From Pseudomonas anguilliseptica (GTDB lineage Bacteria; Pseudomonadota; Gammaproteobacteria; Pseudomonadales; Pseudomonadaceae), in the NCBI RefSeq assembly GCF_021375795.1, contig NZ_JAEIOI010000004.1:186001-250000 (forward strand): DNA of 64,000 nucleotides. Reading direction: 5' to 3'. The translations under genes and the position numbers were made by a program. The notes beneath the pieces were generated by a model. It was not told the origin of the DNA, did no database searches, and saw nothing but the letters and a program-made list of their open reading frames with translations. Shown piece after piece: positions 55,156-64,000 of the stretch; position 1 is the first letter of the stretch, and every line of letters begins with the position of its first letter.

Positions 55156-55175
55156 CTTGTAACGCTCAATCACAC

Positions 55176-55292
55176 TCAGCCTTGGCGCTGTTTGTGACGC
55201 GGTTCCGCGCTGCAAATCACTCGCACTACACCTTCACGGCGAATAATTTTGCAGTTACGGCACAGCTTTTTCACCGATGCACGAACTTTCAT
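55176..55292 (-). CDS. rpmJ: Ribosomal protein L36
   Basis: A 38-residue zinc-binding large-subunit protein, with Cys11, Cys14, Cys27 and His33 as ligands ([27 protein letters not shown]). It is the zinc form. Last gene of the spc operon; 26 bp after secY. Confidence 0.95.
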
Positions 55293-55318
55293 CACCAACT
55301 CCTCGAACCTTATGGACT

Positions 55319-56647
55319 TCAGCGCAGCATGCCGCTGCCGTAGCCCTTCAGGTTGGCTTTCTTCATCAGGGATTCGTACTGGTGCGAAACGAGGTGCGAT
55401 TGTACTTGTGACATAAAGTCCATAACAACCACGACCACGATCAGCAACGAGGTCCCGCCAAGATAGAACGGTACGTTGGCAGCCACCACCAGGAACTGGG
55501 GCAACAAGCATACGGCCGTCATGTACAGAGCACCGAACATGGTCAAGCGGGTCAACACGCCATCGATATAGCGCGCCGATTGCTCGCCGGGACGGATACC
55601 CGGAATAAAGGCACCGGACTTCTTCAGGTTTTCCGCTACGTCTTTCGGGTTGAACATCAGCGCTGTGTAGAAGAAGCAGAAGAAAACAATCCCCGCACTA
55701 AACAGCAAAATGTTCAACGGCTGACCAGGAGCGATAGCCTGTGAAATATCCTGCAGCCAGCCCATACCTTCGGACTGACCAAACCAGGCACCCAGCGAAG
55801 CCGGGAATAACAGAAGGCTGCTGGCGAAAATAGCCGGGATAACCCCCGCCATGTTCACCTTCAACGGCAAGTGGCTGGTCTGCGCCGCAAAGACCTTGCG
55901 ACCCTGCTGACGCTTGGCGTAGTGCACCGCAATGCGACGCTGACCACGCTCAATGAACACCACGAAACCGATAATCGCTACTGCCAGCAAACCGATGGCG
56001 ATCAGGGCAAAGATATTGATATCACCCTGGCGAGCAGACTCGAAAGACTGCCCGATCGCCGACGGCAGACCGGCTACGATGCCTGCAAAAATCAGCATCG
56101 AAATACCGTTGCCAACACCACGCTCAGTGATTTGCTCGCCCAGCCACATCATGAACATCGCACCCGCCACGAAAGTGGTGACTGCAACGAAGTGGAAGCC
56201 GAAATCGACCGAAAACGCTACGCCCTGACTGGCCAGACCGACGGACATGCCGACAGCTTGGACAATAGCCAGGACGAGGGTGCCGTAGCGGGTGTACTGG
56301 CTAATCTTGCGACGGCCAGCTTCACCTTCCTTCTTCAACTGCTCCAGCTGCGGGCTGACAGCGGTCATGAGCTGCATGATGATCGACGCCGAGATGTACG
56401 GCATGATCCCCAGTGCAAAAATACTCATACGCTCCAGCGCGCCGCCGGAAAACATGTTGAACAAGCTAAGAATGGTCCCCTCATTCTGTCGAAACAGGTC
56501 CGCCAGCCGATCAGGGTTGATGCCAGGAACCGGGATGTGTGCACCTATCCGATAGACGATGATCGCCATGAACAGAAAGCGCAAACGAGCCCAGAGCTCG
56601 GATAACCCGCCATTGCTGAGCGCTGAGAGAGCACCTTGCTTAGCCAT
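55319..56647 (-). CDS. secY: Protein translocase subunit SecY
   Basis: A 442-residue membrane channel with ten predicted helices, the core of the SecYEG translocon. Helix 1 follows the N-terminal domain ([21 protein letters not shown]); plug and C-terminal loops are complete. The stop of rplO is immediately adjacent (TAAATG), so the two are coupled. The position in spc is normal. Confidence 0.98.
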
Positions 56648-57082
56648 TTATTCCTCGAACTTACCGCCAGCTGCTTCGATAGCCGCGCGCGCACCTTTGG
56701 TGGCGGCGATACCTTTAAGGGTGACCGCTTGAGTAACCTCACCGGACAGCATGACTTTCACACGCTGGACGTTTTGGTTAATCAGGTTGGCATCCTTCAG
56801 CGACTGCAGAGTAACAATGCCGCCTTCGATTTTATTCAGCTCGGAAGTACGCACTTCTGCGCGATCCATAGCCTTCAAAGAAACGAAACCGAACTTAGGC
56901 AGACGACGGTGCAGAGGCTGCTGGCCGCCCTCGAAACCCGGAGCAATGGTGCCACCGGAACGGGAGGTCTGACCTTTGTGACCACGGCCACCAGTCTTAC
57001 CCAAACCGCTACCGATACCACGGCCCGGACGGTGCTTCTCGCGACGGGAACCCGGCGCAGGACTCAAATCGTTCAGGTACAT
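56648..57082 (-). CDS. rplO: Ribosomal protein L15
   Basis: A 144-residue large-subunit assembly protein. The Gly/Arg-rich N terminus ([19 protein letters not shown]) is typical. It ends exactly at the secY start. Confidence 0.97.
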   Translation of the reverse strand: MYLNDLSPAPGSRREKHRPGRGIGSGLGKTGGRGHKGQTSRSGGTIAPGFEGGQQPLHRRLPKFGFVSLKAMDRAEVRTSELNKIEGGIVTLQSLKDANLINQNVQRVKVMLSGEVTQAVTLKGIAATKGARAAIEAAGGKFEE

Positions 57083-57085
57083 GTA

Positions 57086-57265
57086 TTAACCCTCCACACG
57101 GAGAAGGTAGTAAGCCTTATTAATCATGCCGCGGTTTTCCGGAGTATCCAGAACTTCCACGGTGTGATTGATGCGACGCAGGCCGAGGCCTTTGACGCAG
57201 GCTTTATGGTTGGCCAGACGGCCATTGGTGCTCTTGATCAGAGTCACTTTGACGGTATTAGCCAT
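57086..57265 (-). CDS. rpmD: Ribosomal protein L30
   Basis: A 59-residue large-subunit protein ([20 protein letters not shown], then [19 protein letters not shown]). It lies 3 bp from rplO and 2 bp from rpsE, as usual in the spc operon. Too short for many ORF callers but clearly real. Confidence 0.96.
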   Translation of the reverse strand: MANTVKVTLIKSTNGRLANHKACVKGLGLRRINHTVEVLDTPENRGMINKAYYLLRVEG

Positions 57266-57267
57266 GA

Positions 57268-57768
57268 TTAGAGAATCTCCTCGACGCTCTTGCCACGCTT
57301 GGCCGCAACAGACACTGGGGACTGCATGGCTTTCAAACCTTTGAAAGTGGCGTAAACCACGTTCACTGGGTTAGTCGAGCCGTAGCATTTAGCCAGAACG
57401 TTCTGCACGCCAGCCACTTCCAGAACGGCACGCATGGCGCCGCCGGCGATGATACCGGTACCTTCGGAAGCAGGCTGCATGTACACCTTGGAAGCGCCGT
57501 GAGCGGACTTCATTGCGTACTGCAGAGTGGTGCCATTCAGATCAACCTGGATCATGTTGCGACGCGCAGCTTCCATCGCTTTCTGGATGGCAGCAGGCAC
57601 TTCACGGGACTTACCACGGCCGAAACCGACGCGACCCTTACCATCACCTACCACGGTCAACGCGGTGAAAGTGAAGATACGGCCACCCTTAACGGTCTTG
57701 GCAACGCGGTTAACCTGTACCAGCTTCTCGATATAGCCTTCGTCGCGCTTTTGGTCGTTATTTGCCAT
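57268..57768 (-). CDS. rpsE: Ribosomal protein S5
   Basis: A 166-residue small-subunit protein that acts in decoding accuracy. The spectinomycin-contact region ([20 protein letters not shown]) is intact, with no obvious resistance change. Confidence 0.97.
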   Translation of the reverse strand: MANNDQKRDEGYIEKLVQVNRVAKTVKGGRIFTFTALTVVGDGKGRVGFGRGKSREVPAAIQKAMEAARRNMIQVDLNGTTLQYAMKSAHGASKVYMQPASEGTGIIAGGAMRAVLEVAGVQNVLAKCYGSTNPVNVVYATFKGLKAMQSPVSVAAKRGKSVEEIL

Positions 57769-57771
57769 AAC

Positions 57772-58122
57772 TTAGAACTCCAGCCCGCCTTCACGAGCAG
57801 CATCAGCCAGCGCCTTGACGCGGCCGTGGTACTTGAAGCCAGAACGGTCGAATGCAACCTGAGTTACACCAGCGGCTTTCGCACGCTCGGCAACCAGCTC
57901 ACCAACTTTCTTGGCCGCGTCAACGTTGCCAGTGGCGCCGTCACGCAGTGCTTTGTCCAAGGTAGAGGCGCTGGCCAGAACCTTGCTGCCGTCGGCCGAA
58001 ATGACCTGGGCATAGATGTGCTGCGAAGAGCGATACACGCACAGACGCACGGCTTCGAGCTCGTGCATTTTCAGGCGTGCTTTGCGAGCGCGACGCAGTC
58101 GAGTAACTTTTTTGTCGGTCAT
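57772..58122 (-). CDS. rplR: Ribosomal protein L18
   Basis: A 116-residue 5S rRNA-binding protein. Conserved blocks are [20 protein letters not shown] and [18 protein letters not shown]. Three bases from rpsE. Confidence 0.97.
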   Translation of the reverse strand: MTDKKVTRLRRARKARLKMHELEAVRLCVYRSSQHIYAQVISADGSKVLASASTLDKALRDGATGNVDAAKKVGELVAERAKAAGVTQVAFDRSGFKYHGRVKALADAAREGGLEF

Positions 58123-58132
58123 TTGCTATGCC

Positions 58133-58666
58133 CTACTTCTTCTTGGCTTCTTTACGGCGGACGACTTCGTCTGCGTAACGAACACCTTTGCCCTTGTAAG
58201 GTTCAGGACGACGGAAATCACGAATTTCCGCAGCGACCTGACCAACCAGTTGCTTGTCGACACCCTTGATCAGGATCTCGGTCTGGTTCGGGGTTTCAGC
58301 CACTACACCTTCCGGCAACTCATAGTCGATCGGATGGGAGAAGCCGAGAGCGAGGTTCAGCACCTGACCTTTGGCTTGCGCTTTGTAACCAACACCAACC
58401 AGCTGCAGCTTACGCTCGAAGCCAGCGCTAACACCGATCACCATGTTGTTGACCAGAGCGCGAGTGGTACCGGCCATTGCACGAGTCTGCTGATCGCCAT
58501 TGCGAGCAGCGAAACGCAGCTCACCAGCTTCCTGCAGGACTTCAACGGACGAGTGAACATTCAGTTCGAGAGTGCCCTTGGCACCCTTTACCGAAAGCTG
58601 TTGACCGGTGAGTTTGACCTCAACACCAGCTGGCAGCTTAACGGGGTTCTTAGCAACGCGAGACAT
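58133..58666 (-). CDS. rplF: Ribosomal protein L6
   Basis: A 177-residue large-subunit protein near the factor-binding site. [20 protein letters not shown] at the N terminus and [17 protein letters not shown] at the C terminus are diagnostic. Confidence 0.97.
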   Translation of the reverse strand: MSRVAKNPVKLPAGVEVKLTGQQLSVKGAKGTLELNVHSSVEVLQEAGELRFAARNGDQQTRAMAGTTRALVNNMVIGVSAGFERKLQLVGVGYKAQAKGQVLNLALGFSHPIDYELPEGVVAETPNQTEILIKGVDKQLVGQVAAEIRDFRRPEPYKGKGVRYADEVVRRKEAKKK

Positions 58667-58678
58667 GCTTATCCCCCC

Positions 58679-59071
58679 TTAGAACACTGTGCAGAGCACT
58701 TCGCCGCCGACACCGGCAGCGCGCGCAGCGCGGTCCGTCATCACACCCTTGTTGGTGGAGACGATGGATACACCGAGACCGCCACGAACTTTCGGCAGAT
58801 CATCGACGGATTTGTACTGGCGAAGGCCTGGACGGCTCACGCGCTTAACTTCTTCGATAACCGGACGGCCTTCGAAGTATTTCAGCTCGATGGACAGCTG
58901 CGGCTTAACTTCACCGCTGATCTGATAACCCGCAATATAACCTTCGTCTTTCAGAACTTTGGCTACAGCCACCTTCAACGTGGAAGACGGCATGCTTACG
59001 ACGGACTTTTCAGCCATCTGGGCATTACGGATACGAGTTAGCATGTCCGCTAACGGGTCCTGCATACTCAT
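58679..59071 (-). CDS. rpsH: Ribosomal protein S8
   Basis: A 130-residue small-subunit protein; in E. coli it represses the spc operon. [20 protein letters not shown] is the N terminus. There is an unusually long 181-bp gap before rpsN, carrying two hairpins. Confidence 0.97.
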   Translation of the reverse strand: MSMQDPLADMLTRIRNAQMAEKSVVSMPSSTLKVAVAKVLKDEGYIAGYQISGEVKPQLSIELKYFEGRPVIEEVKRVSRPGLRQYKSVDDLPKVRGGLGVSIVSTNKGVMTDRAARAAGVGGEVLCTVF

Positions 59072-59189
59072 GGGCTAGACGCTCCTGATACAAAAAGAAT
59101 TAGCCTTGCGGCTACAGTCGCTGAGAATTCCGGGAAATTTGACCCAGGCTCAGGCGAGCCGAGCATTCTAGAGACTGATCAAAAATGAA

Positions 59190-59250
59190 TCAAGCCCCAA
59201 AGGGGCCTGATTCACACATAAGACAAAGCCGGCACTAGGCCGGCTTTGTT
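59190..59250. other. Hairpins in the rpsN-rpsH gap
   Basis: Two stems lie in the 181-bp gap. The first is GCCCC-AAA-GGGGC (59194-59206, extended by TCA/TGA). The second is ACAAAGCCGGC and GCCGGCTTTGT (59223-59249), followed on the plus strand by a T-run. On the minus strand the first is followed after about 11 bases by TTTTT. They may attenuate or process the spc transcript. Confidence 0.6.
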
Positions 59251-59252
59251 TT

Positions 59253-59558
59253 TTACCAGCTGGCTTTAACCAGACCTGGTACATCACCACGCATTGCAGC
59301 TTCACGCAGCTTGATACGCGACAGACCGAACTTGCGGAATACGCCGTGCGGACGACCGGTAATGCGGCAACGGTTACGCAGGCGCGAAGCGCTTGCGTCA
59401 CGCGGCTGCTTCTGCAGAGCAACTTGAGCTTCCCAACGGGCTTCCGGACTGGTGTTCGGATTGGCGATGGTAGCTTTCAGCTCGGCACGCTTTTTAGCGT
59501 ACTTGGCTACCGTTTGCTGACGCTTCAGCTCGCGGTTTTTCATGCTGGTTTTAGCCAT
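59253..59558 (-). CDS. rpsN: Ribosomal protein S14
   Basis: A 101-residue small-subunit protein of the long, zinc-free type ([40 protein letters not shown]). Start at 59558; the frame is open upstream but the first Met gives the family start. The gap to rpsH is long and structured. Confidence 0.97.
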   Translation of the reverse strand: MAKTSMKNRELKRQQTVAKYAKKRAELKATIANPNTSPEARWEAQVALQKQPRDASASRLRNRCRITGRPHGVFRKFGLSRIKLREAAMRGDVPGLVKASW

Positions 59559-59571
59559 GATCCAACTCCAA

Positions 59572-60111
59572 TCAGTTGCGGAACGGGAAGTTGAAAGCAC
59601 GCAGCAGAGCGCGGCCTTCATCATCGTTACGGGCAGTGGTGGTCAGGGTAATGTCCAGACCACGCAGGGCATCGATCTTGTCGTAGTCGATTTCCGGGAA
59701 GATGATCTGCTCTTTAACGCCCATGCTGTAGTTGCCACGACCATCGAAGGACTTGGCATTCAGGCCGCGGAAGTCACGCACGCGCGGCAGGGAGATGGAC
59801 AGCAGACGATCCAGGAACTCGTACATACGCTCACGGCGCAGAGTCACTTTAACGCCAATCGGCCAGCCCTCACGAACCTTGAAGCCTGCAATCGACTTAC
59901 GGGCATGAGTCACAACGACTTTCTGACCGGTGATCTTTTCCAGGTCGGCAACTGCGTGCTCGATGACTTTCTTGTCACCGATCGCTTCGCCCAGGCCCAT
60001 GTTCAGGGTGATCTTGGTGATGCGCGGAACTTCCATCACGTTGGCGAGCTTAAGTTCTTCCTTAAGCTTCGGCGCGATTTCTTTCCGGTAAATCTCTTTT
60101 AGTCGTGCCAT
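59572..60111 (-). CDS. rplE: Ribosomal protein L5
   Basis: A 179-residue protein binding 5S rRNA and the A-site finger. [20 protein letters not shown] and [20 protein letters not shown] are typical. Thirteen bases from rpsN. Confidence 0.98.
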   Translation of the reverse strand: MARLKEIYRKEIAPKLKEELKLANVMEVPRITKITLNMGLGEAIGDKKVIEHAVADLEKITGQKVVVTHARKSIAGFKVREGWPIGVKVTLRRERMYEFLDRLLSISLPRVRDFRGLNAKSFDGRGNYSMGVKEQIIFPEIDYDKIDALRGLDITLTTTARNDDEGRALLRAFNFPFRN

Positions 60112-60131
60112 GGTCTTCTACCTAGCAGTGT

Positions 60132-60446
60132 TCAAGCATCAACCGCTTTTTGGGTCGACTTGAAGACACGAATTTTTTTACCGTCTTCGATTTTGAAGCC
60201 AACGCGATCAGCCTTGTTGGTTTCGCCATTGAAGATGGCCACGTTAGAAGCGTGCAGAGGCGCTTCTTTCTCGACGATACCGCCCTGAACGCCCGACATC
60301 GGGTTCGGCTTGGTATGGCGCTTCACCAGGTTGACCCCACCAACGACCAGACGGTCGTCAGCGAGAACCTTGAGCACCTTGCCGCGCTTACCTTTGTCTT
60401 TGCCGGCGATCACGATGATCTCGTCGTCACGACGAATCTTTTGCAT
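60132..60446 (-). CDS. rplX: Ribosomal protein L24
   Basis: A 104-residue assembly-initiating protein with the KOW motif ([20 protein letters not shown]). Twenty bases from rplE. Confidence 0.97.
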   Translation of the reverse strand: MQKIRRDDEIIVIAGKDKGKRGKVLKVLADDRLVVGGVNLVKRHTKPNPMSGVQGGIVEKEAPLHASNVAIFNGETNKADRVGFKIEDGKKIRVFKSTQKAVDA

Positions 60447-60457
60447 GTCGGATCTCC

Positions 60458-60826
60458 TTAGAGCACTTCAGGTGCGAGCGAGACGATCTTCATGAACTTC
60501 TCAGAGCGAAGTTCACGAGTCACTGGCCCAAAAATACGGGTGCCGATCGGCTCTTGCTTGTTGTTCAGCAGAACAGCAGCGTTGCCATCGAAGCGGATGA
60601 TCGAGCCATCAGGGCGACGAACGCCGTGACGAGTGCGGACTACAACAGCAGTCATCACTTGGCCTTTCTTCACCTTGCCGCGCGGAATTGCTTCCTTGAC
60701 GGTCACTTTGATGATGTCGCCGATGCCAGCGTAGCGGCGATGCGAGCCACCCAGCACCTTGATGCACATAACGCGACGAGCACCGCTGTTGTCAGCGACG
60801 TCGAGCATGGATTGAGTCTGAATCAT
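60458..60826 (-). CDS. rplN: Ribosomal protein L14
   Basis: A 122-residue large-subunit protein. [20 protein letters not shown] and [18 protein letters not shown] are diagnostic. In many bacteria it opens the spc operon with a gap from rpsQ; here the gap is only 23 bp, without a terminator. Confidence 0.98.
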   Translation of the reverse strand: MIQTQSMLDVADNSGARRVMCIKVLGGSHRRYAGIGDIIKVTVKEAIPRGKVKKGQVMTAVVVRTRHGVRRPDGSIIRFDGNAAVLLNNKQEPIGTRIFGPVTRELRSEKFMKIVSLAPEVL

Positions 60827-60849
60827 ATAATTTCTCCGACCCTTAGCCC

Positions 60850-61116
60850 TTAGACTTCCACTGCGCGTTCGAGGATCTCAACCAGCGCCCAAGACTTGGT
60901 CTTGGCAACAGGACGAGTTTCGCGAATGGAAACTTTGTCACCGATCTTGCTCTGGTTGGTTTCGTCGTGCGCGTGCAGCTTGGTCGAACGCTTGACATAT
61001 TTGCCGTAGATCGGGTGCTTAACGCGACGCTCGATCAGTACGGTGATGGTCTTGTCCATCTTGTCGCTGACGACACGGCCGGTCAGCGTACGGACTGTTT
61101 TTTCGGCTTCAGCCAT
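60850..61116 (-). CDS. rpsQ: Ribosomal protein S17
   Basis: An 88-residue small-subunit protein ([20 protein letters not shown]). The start at 61116 (MAEAEK) is chosen over an ATG six bases upstream. Last gene of the classical S10 operon. Confidence 0.97.
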   Translation of the reverse strand: MAEAEKTVRTLTGRVVSDKMDKTITVLIERRVKHPIYGKYVKRSTKLHAHDETNQSKIGDKVSIRETRPVAKTKSWALVEILERAVEV

Positions 61117-61118
61117 GA

Positions 61119-61310
61119 TCACTTACCTGCCTGCTGGTTGAGCACAGTTTTCACACGAGCGATATCGCGCTTAACTTGCGAGAGCAGGTGAGACTGCCCC
61201 AACTGGCCAGTTGCTTTCTGCATACGCAGATTGAACTGGTCGCGCAGCAGGCCGAGCAGTTGCTCGTTCAGCTGCTGTGCTGATTTTTCACGAAGTTCAT
61301 TCGCTTTCAT
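61119..61310 (-). CDS. rpmC: Ribosomal protein L29
   Basis: A 63-residue large-subunit protein at the exit tunnel ([18 protein letters not shown]). Start ATG at 61310 shares one base with the rplP stop (TGATG). Confidence 0.96.
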
Positions 61311-61723
61311 CACATCACCGTCCGCTTAACAAAAGTGGTGGCGAGCGGCAGCTTTGCAGCAGCCAGGGCAAATGCCTCACGCGCCAACTCTTCGGAAACG
61401 CCTTCGATCTCGTACAGGACTTTGCCTGGCTGGATCTGGGCTACCCAATATTCAACGCTACCCTTCCCTTTACCCATCCGCACTTCAAGAGGCTTCTTGG
61501 AGATCGGCTTGTCCGGGAAAACGCGAATCCAGATTTTCCCGCCACGCTTAACGTGACGAGTCAGAGCACGACGAGCGGACTCAATCTGACGGGCGGTGAG
61601 ACGACCGCGGGCAACAGACTTCAGCGCAAACTCGCCGAAGCTGACTTTGCTACCGCGCTGAGCCAGACCACGGTTGTGGCCGGTCATCTGCTTGCGGAAC
61701 TTCGTACGCTTTGGTTGCAACAT
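61310..61723 (-). CDS. rplP: Ribosomal protein L16
   Basis: A 137-residue large-subunit protein near the peptidyl-transferase centre. [20 protein letters not shown] is the N terminus, and the Arg hydroxylation site region (GRPLTARQ-like, [15 protein letters not shown]) is intact. Confidence 0.98.
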
Positions 61724-61735
61724 TTTGCGTACTCC

Positions 61736-62422
61736 TTACTTAGCAGCTTTTTTACGAGGCGCAGGCGCTTGAGGTTTCAGTTCTTCTTTAAGGCCACCAA
61801 TCACTTCGCCTTTGAAGATCCAAACCTTGACACCAATCACACCGTAAGTGGTGTGCGCTTCGTACGTGGCATAGTCGATATCGGCACGCAGGGTGTGCAA
61901 CGGCACACGACCTTCGCGATACCATTCGGTACGTGCAATTTCAGCACCGCCGAGACGACCGCTCACTTGGATTTTGATGCCCTTGGCACCAATACGCATG
62001 GCGTTCTGTACAGCGCGCTTCATGGCGCGACGGAACATCACGCGACGCTCCAGCTGCTGAGCTACGCTCTGCGCAACCAGCATACCGTCGAGCTCCGGCT
62101 TGCGGATCTCTTCGATATTGATGTGCACAGGCACACCCATTTGCTTGGTCAGGTCCTGACGCAGTTTCTCAACGTCCTCACCTTTCTTCCCGATAACGAT
62201 ACCTGGACGAGCGGTGTGGATGGTGATGCGTGCGGTTTGAGCCGGGCGAGCAATGTCGATACGGCTTACGGACGCGCTTTTTAGTTTGTCTTGGAGATAC
62301 TCACGCACCTTCAGATCAGCGAACAAATAGTCCGCATAAGTCCGACCGTCTGCGTACCAGACGGAGGTGTGCTCCTTGACGATTCCCAGGCGGATGCCAA
62401 CGGGATGTACTTTCTGACCCAT
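61736..62422 (-). CDS. rpsC: Ribosomal protein S3
   Basis: A 228-residue small-subunit protein at the mRNA entry site with a KH domain ([18 protein letters not shown]). The start at 62422 ([13 protein letters not shown]) is certain although the frame is open upstream. Confidence 0.98.
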   Translation of the reverse strand: MGQKVHPVGIRLGIVKEHTSVWYADGRTYADYLFADLKVREYLQDKLKSASVSRIDIARPAQTARITIHTARPGIVIGKKGEDVEKLRQDLTKQMGVPVHINIEEIRKPELDGMLVAQSVAQQLERRVMFRRAMKRAVQNAMRIGAKGIKIQVSGRLGGAEIARTEWYREGRVPLHTLRADIDYATYEAHTTYGVIGVKVWIFKGEVIGGLKEELKPQAPAPRKKAAK

Positions 62423-62435
62423 CTGATCGACTCCG

Positions 62436-62768
62436 TTACTTGTCCGCAACCTTGACAGTGATATGGCAAGACCGCTTGACGATGCGATCAGCGCGGCCTT
62501 TGGCACGCGGCATGATGCGCTTAAGCGAACGCCCTTCGTTGACGAAAACGGTGCTGACTTTCAGGTCATCAACGTCTGCGCCTTCGTTGTGCTCGGCGTT
62601 GGCTACAGCCGACTCCAGCACTTTCTTCATGATTTCCGCGGCTTTCTTGCTGCTGAAAGCCAGCAGGTTGAGCGCTTCGCCCACCTTCTTCCCGCGGATC
62701 TGGTCGGCGACCAAGCGGGCTTTCTGGGCGGAGATGCGAGCGCCCGACAACTTAGCGGCTACTTCCAT
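62436..62768 (-). CDS. rplV: Ribosomal protein L22
   Basis: A 110-residue tunnel protein. [20 protein letters not shown] and the macrolide-loop region ([16 protein letters not shown]) are present with no obvious deletion. Confidence 0.98.
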
Positions 62769-62779
62769 TTCCTTACCCC

Positions 62780-63055
62780 TTAACGCTTGGCTTTCTTGTC
62801 AGCCACGTGCCCACGATAGGTACGAGTGCCGGCAAATTCGCCCAGTTTGTGGCCGACCATGTCTTCGTTCACGAGAACTGGGACATGTTGACGACCGTTA
62901 TGCACAGCAATGGTCAGACCGACCATTTGTGGCAGGATCATCGAGCGACGCGACCAAGTTTTCACTGGCTTGCGATCGTTCTTTTCCACCGCCACTTCGA
63001 TCTTCTTCAGTAGGTGAAGATCAATAAAAGGACCTTTTTTCAGAGAACGTGGCAC
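62780..63055 (-). CDS. rpsS: Ribosomal protein S19
   Basis: A 91-residue small-subunit head protein ([39 protein letters not shown]). Eleven bases from rplV. Confidence 0.98.
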
Positions 63056-63071
63056 TGTCGTATCCCTCTAT

Positions 63072-63896
63072 TTACTTGCGACGACGGACGATCATGTTGT
63101 CGGTGCGTTTGTTACCACGAGTCTTCGCGCCCTTCGTCGGGAAGCCCCATGGAGACACCGGATGACGACCACCAGAGGTACGACCTTCACCACCACCGTG
63201 TGGGTGGTCAACCGGGTTCATGGCAACACCACGAACGGTTGGGCGAACGCCACGCCAGCGCTTGGCACCCGCTTTACCCAGCGAACGCAGGCTGTGCTCG
63301 GAGTTCGAGACTTCGCCCAGGGTCGCACGGCACTCAGCCAGTACTTTACGCATTTCACCGGAACGCAGACGCAGGGTCACGTAGACGCCTTCACGCGCAA
63401 TCAGCTGAGCCGAAGCACCAGCGGAACGAGCGATCTGAGCACCTTTACCCGGCTTCAGTTCGATACCGTGAACAGTGCTACCAACTGGAATGTTGCGCAG
63501 CTGCAGACTGTTGCCCGGCTTGATCGGAGCCATGATGCCAGCTACCAGCTGATCGCCAGCACTCACGCCTTTAGGGGCGATGATGTAGCGACGCTCGCCG
63601 TCTGCATACATCAGCAGAGCGATGTGCGCGGTACGGTTCGGATCGTATTCGATACGCTCAACAGTGGCTGGAATGCCATCTTTGTCGTTGCGACGGAAAT
63701 CGACCAGACGGTAATGCTGCTTATGGCCACCACCGATATGACGGGTGGTGATACGACCATTGTTGTTACGACCGCCAGACTTCGACTTCTTCTCGAGCAG
63801 CGGAGCGTAAGGAGCGCCTTTATGCAGCTCCTGATTGACCACCTTGACCACGAAACGGCGGCCTGCGGAAGTCGGTTTGCACTTAACGATTGCCAT
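63072..63896 (-). CDS. rplB: Ribosomal protein L2
   Basis: A 274-residue protein essential for subunit association and the peptidyl-transferase centre. The critical histidine region ([14 protein letters not shown]) is intact. Sixteen bases from rpsS. Confidence 0.98.
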   Translation of the reverse strand: MAIVKCKPTSAGRRFVVKVVNQELHKGAPYAPLLEKKSKSGGRNNNGRITTRHIGGGHKQHYRLVDFRRNDKDGIPATVERIEYDPNRTAHIALLMYADGERRYIIAPKGVSAGDQLVAGIMAPIKPGNSLQLRNIPVGSTVHGIELKPGKGAQIARSAGASAQLIAREGVYVTLRLRSGEMRKVLAECRATLGEVSNSEHSLRSLGKAGAKRWRGVRPTVRGVAMNPVDHPHGGGEGRTSGGRHPVSPWGFPTKGAKTRGNKRTDNMIVRRRK

Positions 63897-63910
63897 GATG
63901 CACCCCTTCC

Positions 63911-64000
63911 TTACTCAGCACTGCTGGCGAAATCGAGATCCTGGCCTGGCTGAAGCGAAATGATCGCTTTCTTCCAGTCGTTACGCTTGCCCAGACCGCG
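63911..64000 (-). CDS. rplW: Ribosomal protein L23 (C-terminal end, truncated by window)
   Basis: Only the last 29 codons are in view ([20 protein letters not shown], then DLDFASSAE). The end and its place before rplB identify L23, the signal-recognition-particle docking protein. The rest lies beyond the window. Confidence 0.93.
   Translation of the reverse strand, partial: RGLGKRNDWKKAIISLQPGQDLDFASSAE

Overview
This window is Pseudomonas chromosome (gamma-proteobacteria, family Pseudomonadaceae; species not determinable here). The evidence is the high-GC coding bias, the ribosomal S10-spc-alpha block next to a heme-ligand-less bacterioferritin and uvrA, an OprG-type porin under an Anr-like box, the nrdR-ribD-ribE-ribBA-ribH-nusB-thiL-pgpA run, and a xseB-ispA/dxs isoprenoid locus. 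From memory, much of 16-64 kb follows the gene order of P. aeruginosa PAO1, with local insertions and losses noted below. I see no tRNA, rRNA, CRISPR array, prophage or complete insertion sequence.

Layout. 0-3.5 kb: 3' end of a GGDEF protein, a dCache chemoreceptor and a sugar-type periplasmic binding protein. 3.5-11.3 kb: penicillin-binding protein 1C and a bacterial alpha-2-macroglobulin, separated by a small oppositely oriented membrane-protein gene. 11.5-16.3 kb: MATE exporter, GAF-GGDEF cyclase, DUF2214 membrane protein, then a TetR repressor divergent from an MpaB-type oxygenase with a perfect 20-bp operator between them. 16.4-25.6 kb: xseB-ispA and dxs, pried apart by a LysR regulator, an acyl-CoA ligase and a single-chain biotin-dependent acyl-CoA carboxylase. 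25.6-29.2 kb: cobalamin riboswitch and btuB, convergent with btuF, a small membrane protein and ribA. 29.9-37.7 kb: retropepsin-like protease, periplasmic binding protein, and the pgpA-thiL-nusB-ribH-ribBA-ribE-ribD-nrdR block, with an FMN riboswitch, a leader ORF and a Shine-Dalgarno hairpin ahead of ribE. 37.8-46.5 kb: YbaY-type lipoprotein, methyltransferase, CnoX, a Zur-type zinc cluster, OprG and two nucleotide-sugar enzymes. 46.5-52 kb: ssb, MFS transporter, uvrA and bacterioferritin. 52.1 kb to the end: alpha, spc and S10 ribosomal operons, all on the minus strand.

How the genes work together. Two metabolic blocks are wired by RNA sensors: adenosylcobalamin controls btuB, and FMN controls ribE (and probably ribBA downstream). 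Zinc limitation (Zur box) and oxygen limitation (Anr box) are predicted to control the 40.5-43.7 kb cluster and oprG. The ispA-dxs insertion looks like an accessory acyl-CoA carboxylation module.

The most interesting signals are non-coding. Two related palindromic repeats share an inner core and sit directly upstream of start codons (thiL and uvrA); the one at uvrA appears to supply the Shine-Dalgarno sequence. The FMN riboswitch seems to act through an 18-codon leader ORF whose ribosome-binding site is locked in a perfect hairpin. Strong hairpins sit inside the spc operon between rpsN and rpsH, while the S10/spc boundary has none.
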